Part shown: one piece after another, positions 11,147 through 22,047 of the stretch
How the letters are laid out: every line of letters begins with the position of its first letter
Position numbering within the stretch: position 1 is the stretch's first letter
Assembly: GCA_014905825.1 (NCBI GenBank)
Contig: JACGCN010000004.1
Coordinates: 2,046,001 to 2,110,000, forward strand
Origin: Lyophyllum atratum
Lineage: Eukaryota; Basidiomycota; Agaricomycetes; Agaricales; Lyophyllaceae
Reading direction: 5' to 3'
DNA length: 64,000 nucleotides
The notes under the pieces: generated by a model
Database searches by the model: none
Told to the model about the DNA's origin: nothing
What the model saw: only the letters and a program-made list of their open reading frames with translations
Made by a program: the position numbers and the translations under genes

Positions 11147-11800
11147 CAACAGTGGATTCACGGATAGGCTTGCTGTATCCTGAACGAGCAATATACCCAC
11201 CTAATGCTCCACGACGTTCTTTGGAAATCTCTCTGCGAAACTTCCTAGCCGCCCTGTATTTGACGCTCCCTCTTACGACTCGCTCTTTTCCCTTCAACGT
11301 AATCACTGTCCGAATCCTCCAACATCCAACGATGTTCCCACTGGCTCCGCGTCGCAATCAATCATGCCCAACGCGGAATCGCTATATGTTAATTTTTGTG
11401 CACATCCTGCGCCTCCCTCTCCAGTTCCGCCAATCGGGAGCCTTCAACACGATGCACCCATGGGTGGTCCATCAGCAGCAGCTCAAGATCAATGACAGAT
11501 ACAATCTGTCCCAATGCTCGAGCACGGGTCCCAACTAACTAATATTCCACCCCCGTTGACAACTGTTTCTTGGCCAGCTTCATCCCCGCTTTCTCGCCCT
11601 ACTATACCTGTGCGTATATCGTCATATCATAATGCTTGAAGGCACCATGTTATAATGAATGTACACCTTGTTTTGTAATCATCGAAGATATCATTATGAA
11701 TGTACAACTGACTGGAGAATGTGGTGCGAATACTTATACGATGCAATGGGTTTTTCGCCGTTCATTCCGAAAACTTGAAGCTGCACGGTGACGAAATTCC
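11147..11800. other. Intergenic, nothing recognised
   Basis: AT-rich toward 11600-11720, with short open frames only. No domain, repeat or splice pattern supports a gene. Confidence 0.4.
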
Positions 11801-11814
11801 TCATGTCTGACCTC

Positions 11815-11985
11815 ACGTGATTCGATTGCCTGATATGGATTTAGGGTTTTCGGCGGAAAGTGAACAACTCCGTGAATCCCAACGCCGTGTTCGCGTTGTT
11901 GACGTCTATTGGATGCCAAAGAATCATGTGACTCGGTTACCGCTTTTGGTTTCAAGGTTTTCGGCGGAAAGTCAGGAGTCCATGG
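11815..11985 (+). repeat. Two direct copies of a motif related to the 10263/11122 inverted repeat
   Basis: The motif around GGGTTTTCGGCGGAAAGT (11848) recurs as AAGGTTTTCGGCGGAAAGT (11957), about 109 bases later. Each copy is preceded by a CACGTGATTCG or CATGTGACTCG box. The core resembles AAGGTTTGAGGCGGAAACT at 11122-11146. All four versions, read in one frame, give related peptides (RFEAETEQ, RFEAETQQ, GFSAESEQ, RFSAESQE), which hints at a short former coding unit. Confidence 0.5.
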
Positions 11986-11989
11986 GCAC

Positions 11990-12205
11990 CCGCAACGAAA
12001 TGAAGCACAGTGGCGCAAAATTTTCTGAGGTACTACTGCTCAGCAGCTGAGGTCCCTGCGGCGCAGTATTGACAGCCGGTAAGTATCCACTTGGTATATT
12101 CCTCGCTGCTCACTTCTTTCTCACTTTGCACAAGGTGATAAACTGGCAGATGGTCATTAATACTTCCGACCGAAACCTTCAATTTTCCCAACGAGACACA
12201 TACTA
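11990..12205 (+). repeat. Dispersed repeat, copy 2 (partner 1795-1990)
   Basis: Same orientation and order of landmarks as 1795-1990 (CACAGTGGCGCAAAATTTTC, AGTATTGACAGCC, AAGGTGATAA, CGAAACCTTCAATTTT). This copy is slightly longer and abuts the motif repeat at 11815-11985. No coding capacity is seen. Confidence 0.6.
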
Positions 12206-12394
12206 AACGCCCAACTCTCCCGCCTCTTCACGCTATTGACCAACCCTTCAGCAAGAATAACTGACGCTTTATTACGCGAACTATCCTACGACAACCCAGT
12301 ACATCCATCCGCCCAATCGTTGTTTCGGATACGAAAGTTCCTTGAAGCACCAGTAAAATAGTTTTGTGAATCGACAACCCAAGCTTCATCTGAC

Positions 12395-12850
12395 CTTGCC
12401 TCACCGGTGCTTCATCATTCCGACGGGAAAGAAGTTTCTATGTTTTCCTGAAGCTTGAGAACTTGTCAACATGTGTCACCGCCGCACTTGCCCCACCGCT
12501 GCTTCATCATTCCGACAGCAAAAAAGCTTCCGTGTATTCCTGAGGCTTGAGAACTGTTAATATGCATCCTCAAGTTATAACTTGGCCCCGCAGGTGCTTC
12601 AGCGCTCCAATGGAAACGAAGCTATGTCTGGCTCCTTGAGGCTTGAGAACCGTCAGCATTCGTCCTCTCATAGCTTCGCCTCGCCGGTGCTTCTGCGTTA
12701 CGACGGAAAAGAAGCCTCTGTCTGTTCCTGCGGCTTAAGAACGGTCAACATTCATCCTCTCATGGCTTGCCCCCGCAGGTGCTTCAACATCACCGTGCTT
12801 CAGCATCACCGGTGCTTCTGCACTCCGAGCGAGAAAGGATTCTATGGCTG
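12395..12850 (+). repeat. Minisatellite, unit about 93 bp, five units plus a partial
   Basis: Unit landmarks are CCGGTGCTTC, a CATTCCGACGGGAAAGAAG-like stretch, CCTGAGGCTTGAGAAC and GTCAACATTCATCC. The GTGCTTC anchor recurs near 12408, 12500, 12595, 12688 and 12780, then after only 33 bases at 12813. Spacings are 92-95 bases, so units differ by small indels and do not keep a frame. It ends about 150 bases before the TATA box at 12986. Confidence 0.8.
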
Positions 12851-12985
12851 CTTGAGGGCCCCCCTATCAGCATTCGTCCTGTCACTAGCCCTTGAAGTCA
12901 ACTTGAAGTTGAGTTCTATTCTAGCAAATCGGAGACACACTTCACCGGATGCTTAACCAGGACGCGTCAAAAACAAACAGAGGGG

Positions 12986-12992
12986 TATAAAA
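12986..12992 (+). promoter_or_regulatory. TATA box
   Basis: TATAAAA in GGGGTATAAAAGC, 167 bases upstream of the ATG at 13159. It is the clearest core promoter element in the first 30 kb and implies transcription starting near 13015-13025, with a leader of about 140 bases. Confidence 0.65.
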
Positions 12993-13158
12993 GCTCGTAT
13001 TCGCTGCGATGGTCAGCCCCAATCTTCACGAAGATAACAACAGAGGCAAGTGGTCGAACAAGCTGCATAGACACCGTGACTTTAGAACTGACATGATACA
13101 CCGCACCGCAATCGCAGAACTCTAACCGCCACACACCACACCATCGGCAGTATCACCA

Positions 13159-13431
13159 ATGACGGGTTTCAACATTCGCAACCTTTCAGGAACCAGCGGC
13201 CTCAGCGTCTTTGTTTCTAGCTATTCCAAAGAGGGCGGCAACGATGCGTGGTACAAAGTGGCACCCAACTTTGCCGATCCGGCCACAGCCCACTGGAACC
13301 GGGACGGCTGGGAGCTTATCGCGTTCGAGCAGTCTGGGATCAGGCGTGGATGGTACATCAATTGCGGAGGACAGACGGTTGATGTCACTTTCTACGGCTT
13401 CAACCAAGATCTCGGACTCGTTCGTAACTGA
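13159..13431 (+). CDS. Small 90-residue protein, unrecognised
   Basis: Single-exon frame with start context CACCAATGA and a clear upstream TATA box. The protein (MTGFNIRNLSG start, FVSSYSKEGGNDAWYK, HWNRDGWELIAFEQ, RRGWYINCGGQTVDVTFYGF) has one Cys, no signal peptide and no membrane segment. Alternating hydrophobic and polar residues with many Trp, Tyr and Gly suggest a compact beta-rich cytosolic domain. I do not recognise a characterised family. An antisense 103-codon frame across it is a shadow. Expression looks likely from the TATA box and Kozak-like start; function is unknown. Confidence 0.6.
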   Translation: MTGFNIRNLSGTSGLSVFVSSYSKEGGNDAWYKVAPNFADPATAHWNRDGWELIAFEQSGIRRGWYINCGGQTVDVTFYGFNQDLGLVRN

Positions 13432-13434
13432 GAG

Positions 13435-13690
13435 AAGAATATCATCAACGATCTGATTGTAAGTTTTATATGCCGAGATATTCTGGATTGCCTTCACTCA
13501 CTACGATGGCATTTAACAGGCAATCTTGCGTCTGTGTGTGGTATTTCAATGGACAAATTTGTATGAAGGATCACCTAGTAGTGAATAGCCGTAAATTCCT
13601 GAAAACGACCAAAAATGTGCCGTATTGCTGTCTAACGTGCGTTTTGTGGAAGGATTAGTTACTTCAATCTTTTCCAAGGGGACGCGTGAG
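13435..13690. other. 3' region of the small gene
   Basis: Presumed 3' UTR and spacer before the SRD5A-linked repeat. No feature is supported. Confidence 0.3.
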
Positions 13691-13985
13691 CATGGTACCG
13701 CGGGATGCATCTTGCAGGTTTGTGGGCTCGAAGTCCGACTGGCGAGTTCGCTGGTGTGATTCGGTTCGTTGCGACTGCGGCAAGAGTGGTTGCAAAATAG
13801 TTGCGAGGTACGCCGACCGTCGGAAGCTGAGGAAGAAACATAGCATGAGAGGAATGCGGTGTGAAGGGTAGCATCGTCCGCGTATAGTTCGCATTATACA
13901 GGTACATAAGTAGTACATAGTCCACGGCCGTGATGAACACTGGCCTTGGGTATCAAAATGAAAGACGCGGCATGTCCCATTCCAT
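13690..13985. repeat. SRD5A 3'-flank repeat, copy at the 14-kb locus
   Basis: Contains GGGCTCGAAGTCCGACTGGC, GGCAAGAGTGGTTGCAA, GAATGCGGTGTGAAGGGTA, ATCGTCCGCGTATAG and GGCCGTGATGAACACTGGCC. The same order is found at 29515-29775 and in part at 31985-32180 and 9960-10085. In every case it lies immediately 3' of an SRD5A-like copy, so it is part of the duplicated block rather than an independent element. Confidence 0.7.
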
Positions 13986-14330
13986 AGTCCATCGTTCATC
14001 CAATCCATGATCCGATCCAAAAACAGAAAAGCATTTCAAAGCCAAAGCGGTCCAACGCCCGGGTACGCCGCTCCAAAGCGCACTGGTCAATGAAACATGC
14101 GCCATGTTCCCATTCCATCGTCCATCCAATCCAGAATCCAATCTAAAAATGCAAAGCATTCCAAAGCAAAAACGATACGACGGCCGGGTCCGCCGCTCCA
14201 AAGCTTGGTAGTCAACGAACCATGCCCCACCTCCCCACCCATCCAGTCCAATCAAACATAAAGCAATCAAATCAAAAACGTACCACAGCCTTGCGTTCAG
14301 ACGGGTACGCCGCCCCAAAGCGGCGGTGGT
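13985..14330 (-). repeat. Tandem array of about 120-bp units copied from the SRD5A 3' end
   Basis: The gene end at about 14307 (CGTACGCCGCCCCAAAGCGG on the plus strand) is repeated at about 14191 and 14067 with CGCCGCTCCAAAGC and an ATCCAATCCA spacer. Each unit carries a degenerate copy of the last about 20 codons of the gene plus about 60 bases of 3' sequence. Similar arrays follow the copies at 29.8 and 32.2 kb. Confidence 0.65.
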
Positions 14331-15180
14331 ACCAGCGGTGCCCGCGCACCGCTTCAGGAAGCATAAGCAACACCTCCGCAATGACGAGTATATGCGGTAG
14401 TTTGAGGGCTGGCGCGAAAGCCTGTGCCGGGGCCGTCGCGTGCCAATATAACGTCGTCGCGAGGGACGCCCAGGTGGATGGGGAGAGGGCGGCGAGGAGA
14501 GAGGAAGGGGTATCAAGAGAGGGCAGGGCGGCGGGTGAGAATGGGACAGGCGCAGCGGGAAGTGCGAACCCTCTCCATTCGATCCATTCACACAATCAAT
14601 GAGACGTCTTTGAACAGCCAGCTTTGGGGGACGTGCTCCCCTGCTCTGGCTTTCCTCTGCTCTTTCTTGGATTGGGCCTTGCGTCAGATGTCGAGTCGTC
14701 GTGGTAGGTGTTACCCGCGAAACCTAAGGCCCACAGTGCCACGCCCGGGACGAAGGTCGCGCGGGATAGGACGGTGGGACCGAGTGAGCGGTGGGGGCGC
14801 AGATGCCGGCGCCCATGGGGGCACCGTTAATGGTGTTGAAGGCGACGGCGACGAGAGGAACTATGAGGTGGGATTTCGAGAGCGACGGCGTGCGGACGGG
14901 AGACAAGATGGCGCGATTGGCGTAGTGGACGAGATAGAGGGCGGAGAGAAGGGATTGTGGTGAGGTGAGGCTCGGAGGCTCGGAGGATGGGGAGAGCGGG
15001 GAGTTGGGGAAGGTATAGAGAAAGAGGAGCGGGGAGACGAGCTCCTCTACGATCCATGACTTTATACCTGGGCGGAGAGGAGAGTTGGAGAGGGGAGGCG
15101 GGGAAAAGACGCGTGCTTACCGTCGACGAGAAAGATGCTGTCACCAGAGGGCGTGAAACGGCCGAAAGGCGGGTCGAGGT
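14272..15180 (-). pseudogene. SRD5A-like pseudogene (copy A)
   Basis: The sequence aligns with the intact gene at 32361-33403. The 5' piece is present near 15120-15180. Exon 2 reads SPVRTPSLSKSHLIVPLVAVAFNT and then shifts frame after ICAPTAHS. The following GFAGNTYHD region is in another frame and partly deleted. The last third, CEWIEWRGFAL to YPSERKAVVRF, is open again. At least one frameshift and an internal loss prevent a full product. The 5' end stops about 40 bases from the target duplication of the MULE-like element at 15224, so insertion or rearrangement there probably removed exon 1. Confidence 0.75.
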
Positions 15181-15223
15181 GACTGGAATGGGGAAAAGTG
15201 AATGAAGCTATTGCCTTTTGCAG

Positions 15224-15232
15224 GAGAAGGGG
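15224..15232. repeat. 9-bp target-site duplication, left copy (outer element)
   Basis: GAGAAGGGG at 15224-15232 equals 22949-22957. The inverted termini TAGAC.. begin immediately inside each copy. Nine bases is the usual MULE value. Confidence 0.75.
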
Positions 15233-15363
15233 TAGACCAGTGACTGATCCCTCAACGGATGCAAGCCTCGAGTTGAGGGACCAGGAAAACTGAGTTTAAA
15301 TTGACGTATCACGCGTTATGACCAAGAAAATGGGTTTATACATGGTTGTGCTGGGTATTATTA

Positions 15364-15402
15364 CAAAGAAAAGAAAGAAAAAGAAAGAAAAAGAAAGAAA
15401 TG
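15364..15402. repeat. Purine microsatellite (AAGAAA-type)
   Basis: Repeated AAGAAAGAAA units on the plus strand just inside the left terminus of the inner transposon, between its inverted repeat and the 3' end of its gene. Confidence 0.8.
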
Positions 15403-15503
15403 AGAGGAGATTCGAGGGGATCTTTCCAAGCACATCGTGAACAGTGTATCTATTAGAGTCCTTCTCGACTTTTGGATATGAATTAAATATGGTAATCTAT
15501 GAT

Positions 15504-18500
15504 CTACGCGGCAGTGCTAGTGCGTTCCCCAGGCCACGTACACTTTTTACCATCGTCTACTCCTCGACATTCACTCACCCGCATGCACTGCTTACAGGGC
15601 ACCATGCAGACTTGCGGGCAATTCAGGATGTCGCTGTTTCCACGGCATTCTTCGTCACTACACCGACGGCACCTGCGAACTTTCCGTTTTCGGCTCGATG
15701 CTGACACTATGCGCCGCCGTTTCGCAGGCCTTGCTTGCTCTGGAACTATCCTACAAGTACACTAAGCGCGGATCTGAATAGGCATTCAGATATTGGTACT
15801 TACTGTGTTTGAATTCCGTTAGGTGTGGTGACTGATTGCGGGAGTGGTGTGGAAGTTCTCGAGGATTCAGTAGATGGTGTATCCAGTCGAGGGGAAGGAA
15901 TAGGACGTGAAGTTGGTGTGATCTGAATGACAGGATGGGAGCGGGCAAGATCTATGGTGAGAGAAGCGGGTATGGGCTCATCACCATCCAGGCCCGGGTC
16001 TACATCGATGACACCTTGACATGGCTGTATCGAAGTTGGGGTCGCTGTGATGAAGGATGGGAAAGGAAGATCACGGGCAGCAAAGACATCAGCTGTCTTG
16101 CGCATCACGTCAAGCTGGTCGCTGATGAGCTCCTTGGATGCGCGGATGTTACTCGCTTTCTCCCACGTTTTCGCATAGGCTACAAGAACATCAGTCGTGA
16201 CATAAAAACGGTACTTCCCATCCGCCGTTCGATTCCACTCTTGTGCAAATGCCTCGTAATCGATCCGACCTTTTCCGCTAGCACTTGCCAGTGCAGCAAA
16301 ATGGCGTACTTTGGTAAAAAAGTATTGTCGAGCCTCGGGAGTTGTGGGAGGAAGTGCGGGAAGAGCAAGTCCCTGTCGTCGTCTGAGCCAATCATCACTT
16401 GCATTAAGTTTGAACGATGATGCCGCTTGTTCATTGTAACAATCCATGGAGAGGCGTATTCGGAGGGACTCTGAAATACAGGATTAGAAGGTTTAATACG
16501 TTTCTGATTGATTTGACTGAATTTACCGGGGACGTGGCAGATTCCAAACTGTTCCGTGGTTTTTTCGTAGAGATCACCATTAATCCATTCAGCATACATG
16601 TCTGCCCCACCTACGACATCAGAGAGATAGTTCAATAGGAAGGAGGTGCGGTTTATGAGACTCAGACAATGATGATAGTCCCAGTCGACACCATAGAGAT
16701 GCTTGGCAAAAGCCTGGACACGTTGGAGTTAATATGCAGAAGTCTGACTCGAAGGAAGAAAGTTTACCTGAAGATTATACCAGGTTCGATGATCTGTCAG
16801 GCAATTGACAGTAAGACGAGGACCAGCTATAAGGTTATGTATGGGTAAGGTAAACCTTAGAGGAAGGTGTGACTGACCATGGAGAGCCCCGAACTTACGA
16901 TAGATGTCACCGTGTGGACCACCTTCAACGTTGTTAGTCCCTCGGAGACACTTCCACTTCTGAAGCCCATGCTTATCAATCCCAGCCCTTTCGTACATAG
17001 GTATACCCTCAATATCTGACAGATATCCTTGACGAGCCAGTTCTATGACCGCTTTAGCCTTTTTCCATGCAAGCTTACTGAATAGTGGTTGCTTTGATGA
17101 CACATCAATAGAGTTCCCGAAGACGTTAAAAACATGTTCGAGGGCAGGAACAAGGATGCTTGGTGAAGGAACATGACGAGGGGTACGTTCTGCGATCCAA
17201 CGGGGCTTCCATCGAAGCACCTCATCAAAAGAAAGATTGTAAATACGCCGACAGGTTATATCGACGATTTTGCGACTCCCGGGATCCCATCGCATGATAT
17301 GATTGCGGAGAGTGCGGAGAAATTCTGGTCGGGTGCCATGGTTGACTGGTGTAGGAATCATTTGAAATGTATGGAACAAATCCTTCTTGAGTCGGGTGAA
17401 TTCATCAGTGATTGGCGGGGAGTTGACGATGTTTTTAAGAATTGAAACCGGATCTAGCGCAGAAGGCTCTGTGGTAGAATCGTGTTGACGCTTCTTTCCT
17501 GAGTCGTGTTTCCAAATCAGGTGTTTATTGCATCAACGATGTTTAGAGAAACTGACCTTGTCCCTTCTCGCTGACTTGGGAATGAGCCTCTAGCATGTCA
17601 AAATCGACTGTGTCTGTATCATCCGAGAGAAAGAAAGACCCTTCTCCAGCATCCCCTTCCGGAGAAGGACTATCCAAAGCAGCCTCTTGAAGCAAGATCG
17701 GATCAATGACTGGCATATTACTCGGGTCAGCAAGTGGTACACAGTTGGTTGATGCAGATGTCGTGGTGCCTTGGCGTTGGGCCTGTCAGGAATCGTGAGG
17801 GACAGGACTCGAAGATGAGCATGTGAGAACATACATCATGATCACGTCGATCGAATAAAAGCAAGGAGAGTGGAGCAACCACTTGAAAAGTCGTAGACGA
17901 CGAAGCTGCTTGAAGCTGTCCAAGGGTCAGACAGCCAGGCTTGGTTGATGTTGATCGAGGAAGGAGATGAAGGATTGCCGCCACAGACGGGTTGATGAGG
18001 TCATCAATATCTACAAGAAGTCGACTTTTAGTCGGGGTCTTCACCCTCACACTGCCAATAGATGTTGGCTGTACAGCGGAAATGGCTCCGTAGGCAACGA
18101 TGTCACCACCTTCTTGCATTACCAAAGCTATCCGTGTCCCAGGAGACGAATCATACTTCACTGATTCGAGTGGTGTGAGTTTGGTTGCGTGCGCAAAGAC
18201 CATACGTGATGCGTATACATCCAGAGCAGCATAACGAACATGATCAGGATGAAGATTCTTCAGTTCCCAGTCCTCACTCTTTCTCAGAGCACTGTCCTTG
18301 GGCAGATACATACCCAGAGCCTTTTCGACGAGACTATCAAGTGTACCCGATGTCCCACGGGCAATGACACCATGCTGGATGCAGTACTCTTTGAGATCAA
18401 TAAGGTTGAACGAGGTCTGATCTGCGAGCTCAGAAAATTCCTTCTTCACACGCGTAAGATCTCCCTTGATGCTTGAGCCGATCTTGAAGACTTGACTCGA

Positions 18501-21500
18501 GATAAGCAGCCGTAGTAGCGATGTCGGGAGCCGGGAAAACTTGTGAAGCTGCTAGATGATGAGTCAAAAATTCACCAGGCTGAAGAAACAATCACAGACG
18601 GGTACGATGAAGATGGAATCTGGTTCCGAATGCAAAGCAATCTGCATGACTGATATACCTACTCGTCTCGATACATTCCATTCCGCATCTAGACTCACGC
18701 TGATGTGAGCATCCGGGTTGATGTCTAACGGTGCCATGATAGATGCGAAAGTTGTTTCGGTCAACTCAGCAGTGTCGAGTACTGTGACACTGAACGTATC
18801 GGGAATGGTGATGGGCTTCAAGCCATATGCAGCTGCCATCGGAGTCAGGCCCTTCAGAAGAGACGGAAACGCGTCATGTATCATTTGCTTATCCTGTCAA
18901 CAGTTATCAGGACCAACATGACTATCATCGCAATATTAAGCTACCTTCACCGGGTCATCAGAGAAAACGATTGGCGGGTCACAAAAGCCGTAGCGCTGAA
19001 TTGAGTTGGCAATTCCAGACAGTGGTCCAGCGCGTTCTTCATGGGCCTTCGTAAGTGTCAAAGCCTGTGCTCGGATGTAGCGCGAACTCATGCACGTCCA
19101 TAGCGCACCAAAAACGGGGATGCCGTCAGCCTTAGCAATATGTTTGTTGATCTATTTATGGTGTCAAAGATCGACGAAAGGCTGAGGATTGAGAAGAGAC
19201 TGCACACCTTGTGGGAATCATCAATGGCGAGCTGATCAGGCGCGAGACATGCTGTATGCTGGTTTGCATCGTGTTCGTCACCTTCGATAGCCTTGTTCAT
19301 CATCTGCGCCAGGTAAAATTCACTTGGGACCAATCCTGCATAGCCTTGGGGGTCTCCGAAGTTACCGAAGCTCAGGAATTGTTCAGACATGTAGCTATGA
19401 AGAGTCGACTGGATCTGATCTGAGTGATCCTGTCGCCCTCGCACCAGCTCAAATACAGCTTCTAAATACTGAGCCTGGAGAACACTGAACCGCAGTGTAT
19501 GCATCTCGAGGAGGAGAGAACGGACTCCATTTGGACCCATCTTACACAGGGTGCGAAGGACAATGTTTTCATGAAAGGTATCTTGAACAAATAGTGAAGG
19601 AATACCTTATATGTTCAGATTATGTAGAGGTATCATATTGTGAATCAAATATTGGATTTCATACAAGAAAACATAGTGAGCAAAGTTATTATATTATCAG
19701 AGAACATATTCTGAATAAATTCACTGTATTTTCAGTAAAAAAGCAAGCATTACATGATGAATATAAGCTATATTCTTCCAAGATAATTGTATGAAGGACA
19801 AAGTGAAAATATACTTCATATTTGCAGCATATGTCTCCTGATGAGATTCAAAATATGATCACACTATTTTCACAATATGATCAGCAGAGAAATTGTAAAT
19901 TTATCTGCAACATAGTGAGATATTCAAAATATCTTCACCATATTGCTAGATATTTAGAATATTTTCACCATGTTGCTGTTCAAACCTGAGGTATGGTGAA
20001 GGTATTTTAAGATCTTCACTAATCATATTGTGAAAATAGTGTGAAGATATTTTGAATTTTATTAGGGGTCATATGCTACAAATATGAAGTATATTTTCAC
20101 CATATCTTCTATGAAATTATCTTGAAAGGATATACCTTATGTTTATCATATGATGCCTGCTCTTTTTCTGAAGATATGATGAATTGATTCAGAATATGTT
20201 CCATCGTAAGATCACAATTTTGCTCACTATATTTTCTTAGCTACAATGAAATATTTGATTTACAATATAATGCCCTTGCATAATCTCAGTATATAAGGTA
20301 TTTCTTCACTATTTGTTCAAGATACCTTTTATGAAAACATTGTCGCTTGCACCCTGTGTTATGTTGATTTCCAACACGAAGTTGTGATATGACATTTCGC
20401 GAGAGACCGCCCTTCCGCGAAAGGGTGGCCGGGAACGCGAGGCGAAGATACGCAGGGAGGGAATCTAAAAAGCATTTGCTCCACCCATAAAAATGGGCTC
20501 GACAGCCCTTACGGCAATAATATGCCCAAGCGACGATATAAAATGAATCGTCGACGTCGGTGATCCGTCGAGGGGTCAGCGCACCATTTTTCTCAAGGAC
20601 TCCGCTGGGGCACTTGGGGCAACGCAACTGTGCGACGTAGAAGTGTGGCAGCCACAGAAAGACGCGTGGTTGATACAAATTAGAAGGGAGAAATCGATGG
20701 TGGGAGAGCGGAATGGCAGGCTCGGGTTGATGAACCCAAAACGTCGGTGGCGCGTGACGTTGAAGCTTCTCAGAGAAGAGGGGTGGCTTGACGAGATGTC
20801 GGCCCTCTTTTGCAAAGATGAGGGGTGCGATGGTGTCGCCGAAAAATCGGTATAGCCAGTCAGGCATCGTCTTCGGCTGCTTGAACCAAGCTACGTGACA
20901 GAGGAACAAATTAGCCAATAGCTATAAGCGATGAACGCGTCAGACGCACCTGTAGCCGTAGCACTCCCATCAGGTATGTTGATACCCGTCTCCGCCGACC
21001 TCATTGAAGGCAAGTCTTCATCGTTTTGCGAGTCCATCCCGTCAGCGTCGGTCTCATCACCGCTGTCGAAGTCCTGCGTGTCGCGACGAGTGAAGAACGG
21101 GCCTTTGATAATTGGACCTTTAGATATGTAGGCGAGGAATGTAGCAGGAGAACGACTTACGAGTTCGCGACCGTTTCGTCGCCTCCCGAAGCTGCTCGAA
21201 GCCCACTCGGTCAGCAGCTGCAGATGTGTCTCGCGATTCCTCGGGGATGCGTGGTGTAGGCTCAAAAGCATTGATAGCGGCATTGGCAGGTGCGCGTGAT
21301 GATGATCCTGGAGGCTCAGGTGATGCTGTGAATTTGAACTTGATGTCAGGATTAAAGTCTGAATGGAGATACTTCGTGCACACCTCTGGCGCCTAGGGCC
21401 TCACGTTCGACCCGCTTGACTTCTTCCCAATCAAATTCTGCAGGAAAATCATCATCAAATCCGTATTCATCGTCGGCATCGTGATCTGAGGTTTGGGAGG

Positions 21501-21637
21501 TTCCAGTTGGGTCTAAAAGTGACGGATTCGGACATACCTTGCTGTGATAACTGCTGATCACGAATTTTTGGTGGGCGGCCGCGTCGAGGAGCTCCAGGAG
21601 GCCGAGGTCCATCTCTGCTTCCCCTGGGACGAGTCAT
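15504..21637 (-). pseudogene. Transposase-like protein with AT-hook, DUF6729-like region, DEDDy 3'-5' exonuclease and Cys-rich tail, interrupted by a MITE
   Basis: Fourteen exons keep phase throughout if the 814-bp insert at 19545-20358 plus one 3-base duplication is ignored, giving 1,541 residues. Exon starts: 21637, 21485, 21325, 21117, 20890, 19151, 18893, 18551, 17782, 17498, 16826, 16713, 16470, 15750. In order: AT-hook RRGRPPK; acidic linker; DUF6729-like block (PDWLYRFFGDTIAPL, CPKC...CRKGC); transposase-like QLAIDDSHK and VFSDDPVK; exonuclease motif I SLDAEW, motif II SIKGDL, motif III YAALDVY; RGTNNVEGG.H, resembling the third acidic motif of DDE transposases; C-terminal Cys cluster CRRC...CMVPCKQC. 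The insert adds stops and a frameshift, so this copy is probably dead unless the insert is spliced out. Domain calls are by eye. Confidence 0.8.
19545..20358. mobile_element. 814-bp foldback MITE inserted in the exonuclease-transposase exon
   Basis: The termini CACAGGGTGCGAAGGACAAT and, reversed from 20358, CACAGGGTGCAAGCGACAAT open inverted arms that stay alignable for about 400 bases each, so nearly the whole element is one imperfect palindrome (for example ACACTATTTTCACAATATGA near 19870 and its reverse near 20035). TTA flanks both sides (19542-19544 and 20359-20361). It is AT-rich against a GC-richer host and has no coding capacity. A 3-base TTA duplication fits PIF/Harbinger preference; CACTA-type elements also make 3-base duplications. 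Assignment is open. Confidence 0.85.
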
Positions 21638-21832
21638 TGGACCGAGGGAGCGGATTTAGATGTTTTAGTCGCGTGTAGACCAATAGAGAGTAACTGAGAG
21701 ACTAAAAGCAAGAGATAACACAGTTTTCGAGCCGCAGACAGGTTTTTTCGCGTCACAAAAGTTGATGGAGACTACGAGTAACGAGTTATGCGTGAGTCAG
21801 ACTCATTGGGCAGGTAACGTGCAAGTGGTGGC

Positions 21833-22047
21833 AGATAACTTTTGGGTGGTGGCAGATAACTTTTGCAGTCATATTTTCGTTCCTCATCTTCCACCCCACA
21901 TTTCAACATTCTGAAAAGACAGTTCTACTCTAAATTATGTCTGCTATGATCCTCAGCTCATAGTACGATGGTCAACGCGAGCGCTACGGCCAGGGAGGCC
22001 AAAATCGTCGACCCCGGCAATTGCCGGGCAGATACTGGCAGATAACT
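21833..22047. repeat. Subterminal repeats GGCAGATAACT
   Basis: GGCAGATAACT occurs near 21833, 21851 and 22037, with a related GGGCAGATACT near 22026, all in the last 240 bases of the inner transposon. Clustered subterminal motifs are typical transposase-binding sites; that role is inferred. Confidence 0.55.

Noticed and set aside
12395..12850. CRISPR-like regular spacing
   Set aside because: The whole unit repeats, with no unique spacers between short repeats; units differ by indels and the genome is eukaryotic. It is a minisatellite.
20286..20918. A 210-codon minus-strand protein ending in KYLIY as a complete gene
   Set aside because: Its last about 30 codons are MITE sequence; the true exon continues at 19544 once the insertion is discounted.
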